From assembly GCA_938028645.1 (NCBI GenBank), contig CALIMD010000179.1, positions 1 through 5,025 of the forward strand: a stretch of DNA of 5,025 bases, in the 5' to 3' direction. Both the position numbers and the translations under genes were made by a program. Source of the stretch: an uncultured Alphaproteobacteria bacterium. Lineage in GTDB: Bacteria; Pseudomonadota; Alphaproteobacteria; Thalassobaculales; Thalassobaculaceae. Below are positions 1 through 4,689 of this stretch, piece by piece; the first letter of the stretch is position 1; the number at the start of each line of letters is the position of its first letter. Under the pieces are notes generated by a model. The model saw nothing but the letters and a program-made list of their open reading frames with translations, was not told the origin of the DNA and did no database searches.

Positions 1-660
1 AGAGAGCTAACGGTTGCGGCAAAGGCGGGAGCTGATCCAGATGCAAACCCACGTCTTCGTTCGGCTATAGCTGCCGCTCGTGCTGCAAATATGCCCAAGG
101 ATAATATTGAAAGGGTCATGAAAAAAGCTGCAGGAGGCGGAGAAGAGACGAATTATGATGAAATTCGCTATGAAGGATATGGCCCTGGTGGAGTTGCTAT
201 TATCGTTGATGCCGTGACAGACAATCGCAATAGAACAGCGTCGGAAGTACGGTCGGCCTTTAATAAGTTTGGAGGTAATTTAGGAGAGACTAATAGCGTT
301 AGTTTTATGTTCGATCGCATTGGCTTGATTGTCTATCCATCAGGACTGGGTACGAATGATGAAGCTTTTGAGGCTGCTATCGAAGCTGGGGCTGACGATG
401 TAGAATCTGCCCAAGACTATCATGAATTCAGTTGCGCGCCATCAGATTTCAATGCAGTGCGAGAGAATTTAGAGGTGAAGTTTGGACCACCTGTCTCAGC
501 TGATCTCTCATGGAAGGCCCAAAATACAGTCGCAGTGACAGAGGATCAAGCATCCACACTATTAAAACTTTTTGATACTCTTGACGATAATGATGACGTG
601 CAAACTGTTTCCTCAAATTTTGAAATAAGTGACGAAATAATGTCGAAAATTGTGAATTAA
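1..660 (+). CDS. yebC: YebC/PmpR/TACO1-family translation factor or regulator, 5'-truncated by the window edge
   Basis: The reading frame is open from base 1 and encodes 219 residues before TAA. It aligns from about residue 30 of E. coli YebC, so only the N-terminal ~29 residues are missing and the full protein should be near 248 aa, a normal length. Seen directly: the fragment opens with REL and the DPDANPRLR segment, has the family hallmark YEGYGPGG at fragment residues 57-64, DNRNRT at 74-79 and GGNLG at 91-95, and ends with the typical NFEISDE tail. The ATG at base 91 is internal, because clear YebC homology continues upstream of it. Family knowledge: a cytoplasmic three-domain protein, long annotated as a transcriptional regulator; relatives (mitochondrial TACO1, bacterial YebC) are now tied to translation and relief of stalling at proline-rich sequences. 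It is first in the visible operon and directly abuts ruvC, as is common in proteobacteria. The molecular role in this organism is inferred from family only. Confidence 0.97.
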   Translation, partial: RELTVAAKAGADPDANPRLRSAIAAARAANMPKDNIERVMKKAAGGGEETNYDEIRYEGYGPGGVAIIVDAVTDNRNRTASEVRSAFNKFGGNLGETNSVSFMFDRIGLIVYPSGLGTNDEAFEAAIEAGADDVESAQDYHEFSCAPSDFNAVRENLEVKFGPPVSADLSWKAQNTVAVTEDQASTLLKLFDTLDDNDDVQTVSSNFEISDEIMSKIVN

Positions 661-1278
661 ATGGCATTCGAAAGCCCAACTTTACCTGATAAAAAGCGAT
701 TACTTGGATTGGACCCAGGACTGCGTAGAACTGGATGGGGGGTTATTGATGTTAAGGGGAACCATTTGATCCATGTTGCGAATGGTGTTGTGTGTTCGGA
801 CTCGGGAAAGACTATAGCCGAGCGTTTGGTGCAACTGCACTCAGGCATTTTGAATCTGGTGAAACAATTCCAACCTCAGGAGGTAGCTGCAGAAGAGACC
901 TTTGTAAATAAAAACCCAGAATCGACACTTAAACTGGGCTTAGCTAGGGGCGCAGTACTTCTAGCTCCAGCTTTATCGGGAATACCGGTCTCGGAATATG
1001 CCCCCAATAAAGTTAAAAAGGCCGTCGTTGGTGCTGGCCATGCAGCTAAAAACCAAGTGCAGATAATGGTCGGCAATATATTGCCCAAAGCAGTACTCGC
1101 TAACGAAGATGCGGCCGATGCATTAGCCGTTGCTATATGCCATGCGCACTTTACACAAAATCCCGTTTTGGTGGACCAGGTAAGTAGAAAGAATGGCTTG
1201 AAACAAAACACTCCTAACAACCAATCTCGGTTGAAAGACCTTATTGATGCAGCTCTTTTGAAGGAAGCAAGCAGGTGA
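661..1278 (+). CDS. ruvC: Crossover junction endodeoxyribonuclease RuvC
   Basis: This is the Holliday-junction resolvase: a Mg2+-dependent RNase H-fold dimer that nicks two opposed strands of the junction, working with RuvAB in recombinational repair. The 205-aa product carries the four expected acidic catalytic residues: D18 (in LGLDPG), E78 (in AAEETF), and D150 and D153 (in EDAADALA), matching E. coli D7, E66, D138 and D141. F81 matches E. coli F69, which helps distort the junction. The protein is longer than the usual ~170-180 aa: about 11 extra residues precede the first beta strand and the C-terminal tail is about 20 residues longer than in E. coli. The ATG at 661 is chosen because it directly follows the yebC TAA in the same frame and no ATG or GTG occurs before the catalytic core. 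No clear Shine-Dalgarno precedes it, so translation probably depends on ribosomes finishing yebC. The stop overlaps the ruvA start by 4 bp. Confidence 0.97.
   Translation: MAFESPTLPDKKRLLGLDPGLRRTGWGVIDVKGNHLIHVANGVVCSDSGKTIAERLVQLHSGILNLVKQFQPQEVAAEETFVNKNPESTLKLGLARGAVLLAPALSGIPVSEYAPNKVKKAVVGAGHAAKNQVQIMVGNILPKAVLANEDAADALAVAICHAHFTQNPVLVDQVSRKNGLKQNTPNNQSRLKDLIDAALLKEASR
1261..1265 (+). promoter_or_regulatory. Ribosome binding site for ruvA
   Basis: An AAGGA Shine-Dalgarno core lies in the last codons of ruvC, nine bases before a GTG. It supports the GTG at 1275 as the ruvA start, giving the expected N-terminus MIAKLQG and a 4-bp GTGA overlap with the ruvC stop. Confidence 0.75.
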
Positions 1279-1880
1279 TAGCAAAATTACAAGGTATATT
1301 GGATACGCTGCAGGATAACGGTGCTATTATAAATGTTGGCGGGGTTGGATATTTTATTTTTGGTTCGTCAAGAACACTGAGTGAACTGGGGAACGTGGGT
1401 GATACGATTACGGTCCATGTAGAAACTCATGTCCGCGAAGACCATATTCATCTTTTTGGCTTCCTAACTCAGCATGAACGTGCTTGGTTTCAATTATTGC
1501 AGACCGTCCAGGGAGTAGGTGCGAAGGCAGCCTTGTCAATTTTGTCAGCATTGTCGCCCAATGAAATATCAGAATCGCTGGTTGCAAAAGATAAAAATAG
1601 CTTTTGTCGAGCGGAGGGTGTTGGGCCGAAACTAGCGGATAGAATTTTAAATGAACTAAAGGACAAATCTCCAAATTCTGTTGGTACAAAGCATCAGTCA
1701 TCAGATCCTAAAAAAGCTGATGTAGACCAAACATTTGAGGATGCTGTTTCTGCGATGGTAAATTTGGGTTACAGTCGATTAGAGGCTCATAAGGCAGCGA
1801 CAGCTGTTCGTTCGAAAAGCGGAGATGATGAAACCATAGATCAATTAATATCTCTAAGCTTAAGGGAACTCGGGTCGTGA
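1275..1880 (+). CDS. ruvA: Holliday junction branch migration complex subunit RuvA
   Basis: RuvA forms the tetramer that holds the four-way junction flat and loads RuvB rings on opposite arms. The 201-aa product is standard length (E. coli 203). Domain I, an OB fold, covers about 1-64 and includes NVGGVGY at 20-26 and the acidic pin residues E55 and D56 (in VREDHIHLFGF), at the same numbers as in E. coli, which help separate strands at the crossover. Domain II (about 65-130) has two helix-hairpin-helix DNA-binding motifs, QGVGAKAA at 79-86 and EGVGPKLADR at 114-123. A Ser/Lys/Asp-rich flexible linker at about 132-150 leads to domain III (about 152-201, with LGYSRLEA), the RuvB-binding three-helix bundle. 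It starts with GTG inside the ruvC stop and ends in a GTGA overlap with ruvB, consistent with coupled synthesis of complex partners. No anomaly is seen. Confidence 0.98.
   Translation: MIAKLQGILDTLQDNGAIINVGGVGYFIFGSSRTLSELGNVGDTITVHVETHVREDHIHLFGFLTQHERAWFQLLQTVQGVGAKAALSILSALSPNEISESLVAKDKNSFCRAEGVGPKLADRILNELKDKSPNSVGTKHQSSDPKKADVDQTFEDAVSAMVNLGYSRLEAHKAATAVRSKSGDDETIDQLISLSLRELGS
1862..1867 (+). promoter_or_regulatory. Ribosome binding site for ruvB
   Basis: AAGGGA within the end of ruvA, nine bases ahead of the GTG at 1877, is a good Shine-Dalgarno. It supports the GTG start of ruvB overlapping the ruvA TGA. An ATG at 1886-1888 is in another frame and is not the start. Confidence 0.7.
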
Positions 1881-2971
1881 CGGACTATGAAAACAATGAC
1901 TATAGCGAAAGAGAACGATTAATCGGCGCCGGGGTAACTGATATTGACACGCAGGATACTTCTCTTCGCCCGGTTGCGTTATCTGAGTTCATAGGCCAAC
2001 AACAACTTCGGGATAACCTTAAAGTTTTTGTTGATGCAGCTCGAGGACGCCAAGAATCAATGGACCACGTTCTTTTCCATGGCCCTCCAGGTTTGGGAAA
2101 GACCACGCTCGCGCAGATTGTCGCAAGAGAACTCGGAGTTAATTTTAAAATGACCTCAGGTCCATCGATAGCCAAAGCTGGAGACTTGGCGGCATTACTG
2201 ACAAACTTGCAACCAAGAGACGTTTTATTTATTGATGAGATACATCGGCTAAGTCCCGTAGTAGAAGAAATTCTCTATCCTGCCATGGAAGACTTTCAAC
2301 TTGATCTGATTATAGGAGAAGGTCCCGCCGCTAGATCTTTAAGGATAGATTTGGCGCCATTTACTCTCGTGGCTGCAACCACCAGATCGGGGTTGATGAC
2401 AACGCCACTTCGTGAAAGATTTGGTATCCCAATGCGCCTGCAGTTTTATAACAACGAAGAACTGTGTCAAATAATAATGCGGGCCGCGAAATTAATGCAT
2501 TTTAACCTAACAAATGACGGCGCCAAAGAGATCGCTAGACGTTCTAGGGGGACGCCTAGAGTGGCTGGTAGGTTACTGCGTAGAGTAAGAGATTTTGCTG
2601 GCGTGGCGGGTGCTGTAGAAATTGACGCGCCTGCTGCAGATTCTGCTCTGAACAGGTTAGAAGTGGATAACCGAGGGCTGGATACAATGGATCGCAGATA
2701 TCTCCGATGTATAGCTGAAAATTATGGGGGCGGCCCTGTTGGAGCAGAAACGTTGGCTGCTGCATTATCGGAACAACGTGATGTTATAGAAGAAGTGATC
2801 GAGCCATATCTGCTTCAACAAGGCTTGATAGGGCGGACCCCGCGCGGCCGAGTTTTGTCTGTGTCCTCATATGAATACTTGGGCTTATCAGCTCCAAAAT
2901 CATCTGAGCAGTTAGATATTTTAAACGAGAATTCTGGAAAAATTCTAGATGGCAATACATTAGATGGATAA
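1877..2971 (+). CDS. ruvB: Holliday junction branch migration DNA helicase RuvB
   Basis: RuvB is the AAA+ ATPase motor that forms hexameric rings and pumps DNA through the RuvA-bound junction. Motifs appear in order in the 364-aa product: Walker A GPPGLGKT at 69-76, Walker B with DEIH at 120-123, the RuvB-specific MED...GEGPAARS region at about 137-154, sensor I region ATTRSG at 167-172, the arginine-finger segment PLRERFG at 177-183, sensor II region RGTPRVAGRLLRR at 224-236, and a C-terminal winged helix ending in RTPRGR at about 330. The core is nearly invariant relative to E. coli. The protein is longer than the common ~335-350 aa because of a ~10-residue N-terminal extension and a hydrophilic C-terminal tail of about 20 residues ending LDGNTLDG; these are probably disordered. 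Its last 8 bp overlap ybgC, tying the repair genes to the tol genes on one transcript. Function is certain by homology. Confidence 0.99.
   Translation: MTDYENNDYSERERLIGAGVTDIDTQDTSLRPVALSEFIGQQQLRDNLKVFVDAARGRQESMDHVLFHGPPGLGKTTLAQIVARELGVNFKMTSGPSIAKAGDLAALLTNLQPRDVLFIDEIHRLSPVVEEILYPAMEDFQLDLIIGEGPAARSLRIDLAPFTLVAATTRSGLMTTPLRERFGIPMRLQFYNNEELCQIIMRAAKLMHFNLTNDGAKEIARRSRGTPRVAGRLLRRVRDFAGVAGAVEIDAPAADSALNRLEVDNRGLDTMDRRYLRCIAENYGGGPVGAETLAAALSEQRDVIEEVIEPYLLQQGLIGRTPRGRVLSVSSYEYLGLSAPKSSEQLDILNENSGKILDGNTLDG
2949..2963 (+). other. Four-codon mini-ORF abutting the ybgC start
   Basis: Within the end of ruvB, in the ybgC frame, the codons ATG GCA ATA CAT TAG occur, and the ybgC ATG follows the TAG with no spacer. 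A weak GGA lies about ten bases upstream of the mini-ORF ATG. Termination at this TAG could place a ribosome directly on the ybgC start. That is inference; the arrangement may be chance, because TAGATGG occurs twice here within 22 bases. Confidence 0.3.
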
Positions 2972-3446
2972 TCGTGAGTCTAAAGATCTCATTTCGGGCG
3001 TTTGGTTAAACAATATTCATAGGTTCAGAACACGTATTTATTATGATGCAACCGATGCCGGTGGAATTGTCTACCACGCAGACTATTTGACATTAGCGGA
3101 ACACGCTCGAACCGAGTCTTTGAGGAGTTGTGAAATAAATCAAATTGATATTTTGGGGGAGCAGGGCGTTTCGCTTGCTGTACGTTATTGTTCGGTTGAT
3201 TTTAAGAAACCGGCCCGTCTCGACGATTTGATAGAAATTCAGACGGAATTCAATTCAGTTAGCGGTGCGAAGATCGAAGCCAATCAAACCATTCACAAAA
3301 TAACCAACGGTATTGTCGATGAGGGTTGGTTGGTACAGCTTAATGTCCAACTCGCCTGTATTAATAGCCGTGGTCGGGCAACGCGTTTTCCTCGCGTTGT
3401 AAGACAGGCAATTGCTAGAATGAATTTTGATAATAAAGGACGGTAA
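2964..3446 (+). CDS. ybgC: Tol-Pal-associated acyl-CoA thioesterase YbgC
   Basis: This is a 4-hydroxybenzoyl-CoA thioesterase-like hotdog-fold enzyme that hydrolyses acyl-CoA thioesters in the cytoplasm; E. coli YbgC has been linked to acyl carrier protein and phospholipid synthesis enzymes. The 160-aa product has the signature YYDATDAGGIVYHADY at residues 26-41, where D31 matches the catalytic Asp18 of Haemophilus/E. coli YbgC, with H38 retained, then EHARTE in the long helix and KKPARLDDLIEIQTE in the central sheet. The family's common EDTD reads DATD here, leaving the catalytic Asp intact. It is about 25 residues longer than E. coli YbgC (134 aa), mainly from ~13 extra N-terminal residues and a longer C-terminus. 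The start is well constrained: an in-frame TAG immediately precedes the ATG and no other ATG or GTG occurs before the conserved core. It overlaps ruvB by 8 bp and precedes tolQ, the classical tol-pal position. Confidence 0.95.
   Translation: MDNRESKDLISGVWLNNIHRFRTRIYYDATDAGGIVYHADYLTLAEHARTESLRSCEINQIDILGEQGVSLAVRYCSVDFKKPARLDDLIEIQTEFNSVSGAKIEANQTIHKITNGIVDEGWLVQLNVQLACINSRGRATRFPRVVRQAIARMNFDNKGR
3435..3440 (+). promoter_or_regulatory. Ribosome binding site for tolQ
   Basis: AAAGGA at the very end of ybgC lies eleven bases before the tolQ ATG. The spacing is slightly long but usable. An in-frame TAG at 3449-3451 directly precedes the ATG, so no upstream start in this frame is possible. 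Confidence 0.65.
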
Positions 3447-3451
3447 ACTAG

Positions 3452-4186
3452 ATGGAACAAACCATAGTTGATAGCGTGCAACTTAGCGGCTCCTCCGAGC
3501 TAGACCTCAGTATTATTGGTCTGTTTATGTCGGCCGATCCTATTGTTCAAGCCGTGATGATTGGATTGGTTATAGTTTCAGTCTGCACATGGGCAATAAT
3601 CTTAGATAAAGTTTTCAAGTTACGAAGGTTACGATCGAATATACGCTCCTTCGAAGACAGCTTTTGGTCAGGAGGAGATTTAGAGAGTTTGTATGACCAC
3701 ATTGGGAATACGCCTTCTGATCCGATGTCCTTGGTCTTTTGTGAAGGTATGAGGGAGTGGAGGCGATCAAAAGCACATGGGTTGGCCTCCAAAGGAGAGG
3801 AAGTTAAAGCGAGTCTGATGGAGAGATTGCAACAAATGTCGAATCTTACCATCGATCGTGAGATGGAACAGTTAGAGAAAAATATGTCGTTTCTCGCATC
3901 AGTCGGGTCTACAGCGCCATTCGTTGGTTTGTTTGGGACCGTTTGGGGAATTATGGATGCGTTTCAATCTATAGCAGCGACGAAGACGACAGCTTTATCT
4001 GTCGTCGCCCCGGGAATTGCGGAAGCCTTATTTGCAACGGCTCTAGGGCTAGTCGCTGCTATTCCAGCAGTGATCGCCTATAACAAGATTAGCCATGATC
4101 TGGATCGGTTTGCGCAACGGCTCGAGGGGTTTTCTTCCGAATTTATAGCTATTCTTTCAAGGTGGCTGGAAGAGGGGCATGAGTAA
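3452..4186 (+). CDS. tolQ: Tol-Pal system inner-membrane motor protein TolQ (MotA/TolQ/ExbB family)
   Basis: TolQ forms the pentameric proton-channel stator that with TolR converts proton-motive force into movement of TolA, powering outer-membrane constriction at division. The 244-aa product shows the family topology: TM1 at about 31-51, a large cytoplasmic loop at about 53-143 rich in charged residues, TM2 at about 146-168 and TM3 at about 186-208, then a cytoplasmic tail. Signature motifs are APFVGLFGTVWGIM at 155-168 and APGIAEALFATALGL at 186-200, followed by AAIPAVIAYN. The conserved threonines T163 (TM2) and T196 (TM3) sit where the family's pore-lining threonines are. TolQ is preferred over ExbB because of the ybgC-tolR-tolA context. 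The segment joining TM2 and TM3 is encoded over a perfect 8-bp inverted repeat (3985-4006). The stop overlaps the tolR start by one base. Confidence 0.97.
   Translation: MEQTIVDSVQLSGSSELDLSIIGLFMSADPIVQAVMIGLVIVSVCTWAIILDKVFKLRRLRSNIRSFEDSFWSGGDLESLYDHIGNTPSDPMSLVFCEGMREWRRSKAHGLASKGEEVKASLMERLQQMSNLTIDREMEQLEKNMSFLASVGSTAPFVGLFGTVWGIMDAFQSIAATKTTALSVVAPGIAEALFATALGLVAAIPAVIAYNKISHDLDRFAQRLEGFSSEFIAILSRWLEEGHE
3985..4006 (+). repeat. Perfect 8-bp inverted repeat (hairpin) inside tolQ
   Basis: GACGACAG (3985-3992) and CTGTCGTC (3999-4006) are exact reverse complements separated by the six-base loop CTTTAT. The hairpin lies over codons 178-185, between TM2 and TM3. No T-run follows, so it is not a Rho-independent terminator. 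It could be a pause-promoting mRNA structure or simply a by-product of Thr/Ser/Val codon choice. Confidence 0.6.
4171..4177 (+). promoter_or_regulatory. Ribosome binding site for tolR
   Basis: AGAGGGG, preceded by GGA, lies eight bases before the ATG at 4186. It supports that start, which gives a TAATG stop/start overlap with tolQ. Confidence 0.65.
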
Positions 4187-4683
4187 TGGCTTTTCAGACT
4201 ACTAAAAGAGGCAGAAATAGACGTGGCAAAAGCCAACCGATGAGCGAAATCAACGTCACACCTTTCGTCGATGTTATGCTGGTTTTGTTAGTTGTTTTTA
4301 TGGTTACCGCACCTTTGTTAGTTCTTGGCATTCCAGTGCAGCTACCCAAATTAGGTAAAGAATATATAATAGCCGATGATGACACTCCTTTAAATGTTGA
4401 GATAGATGAAGAAAAACGAATTTATGTGAATAAAAATGAAATACTACTTTCATCACTTACTCCACAATTAATCCAAATAAAGTCTGCGAACCCTAAGGTA
4501 AAAGTTCACTTAAGGGGCGATGCGAGATTGAACTATGGAGCTATAGCAGTAGTTGCAGGCGAAATACGAAATGCTGGTATCCAGGTCATAGCTCTACGCA
4601 CTGATATGGCTACTCTTAAAAACGAAATAGAGGCCTTCCCGTTAGATTTAATTAAACCAAAATCATCAAAAAATGGCGGGTGA
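4186..4683 (+). CDS. tolR: Tol-Pal system inner-membrane motor protein TolR (ExbD/TolR family)
   Basis: TolR sits as a dimer in the TolQ pore and couples proton flow to TolA and, through its periplasmic domain, to peptidoglycan. The 165-aa product has a basic cytoplasmic N-terminus (about 1-18, Arg/Lys-rich), the family motif MSEINVTPFVDVMLVLLVVF at 19-38, and a single TM helix at about 28-47. D29 in PFVDVML matches the essential proton-carrying D23 of E. coli TolR. The periplasmic ExbD-like domain follows (about 65-150), with LRGDARLNYG and IRNAGIQVIALRTD as conserved blocks. It is about 20 residues longer than E. coli TolR (142 aa), with a short Lys/Ser/Gly tail. The coding stretch is notably AT-rich compared with ruvB (4381-4440 counts 16 G+C in 60). 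It lies six bases before tolA, in the same reading frame. Confidence 0.97.
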   Translation: MAFQTTKRGRNRRGKSQPMSEINVTPFVDVMLVLLVVFMVTAPLLVLGIPVQLPKLGKEYIIADDDTPLNVEIDEEKRIYVNKNEILLSSLTPQLIQIKSANPKVKVHLRGDARLNYGAIAVVAGEIRNAGIQVIALRTDMATLKNEIEAFPLDLIKPKSSKNGG

Positions 4684-4689
4684 TTTTGG

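Noticed and set aside
91..93. ATG as a possible yebC start
   Set aside because: Clear YebC sequence (REL, DPDANPRLR) continues in frame upstream to base 1, so this is an internal methionine and the gene is cut by the window edge.
449..1220. Minus-strand open frames opposite yebC and ruvC (449-679, 657-848, 876-1220)
   Set aside because: They lie wholly opposite well-supported conserved genes, resemble no family I recognise, and have no ribosome binding site or operon context.
1944..1949. TTGACA as a -35 element inside ruvB
   Set aside because: At a 17-base spacing the following hexamer is CGCCCG, nothing like TATAAT, and the site lies in conserved-gene coding sequence.
2543..2560. Inverted repeat TCTAGG/CCTAGA with six-base loop in ruvB
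   Set aside because: The stem is only six pairs (plus possible G-T wobbles), has no T-tract, and falls over the invariant sensor II codons. It is expected by chance at this length.
1408..2765. Minus-strand open frames opposite ruvA and ruvB (1408-1701, 1900-2175, 2556-2765)
   Set aside because: They are shadows of the ruvA and ruvB codons, with no recognisable domains or start signals.
2840..2850. GC-rich palindromes CCGCGCGG and CGGCCG near the end of ruvB
   Set aside because: These short palindromes come from Pro-Arg-Gly-Arg codons of the conserved RTPRGR motif and show no sign of a regulatory role.
3087..3092. TTGACA as a -35 element inside ybgC, a possible internal promoter for tolQ
   Set aside because: The hexamer about 17 bases downstream is AACCGA, so no -10 element is present; it encodes the LTL region of YbgC.
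3293..4385. Minus-strand open frames opposite ybgC, tolQ and tolR (3293-3481, 3547-3852, 4194-4385)
   Set aside because: They have shadow composition and no independent support. The hydrophobic one opposite tolR arises from the complement of the TM and polar codons.
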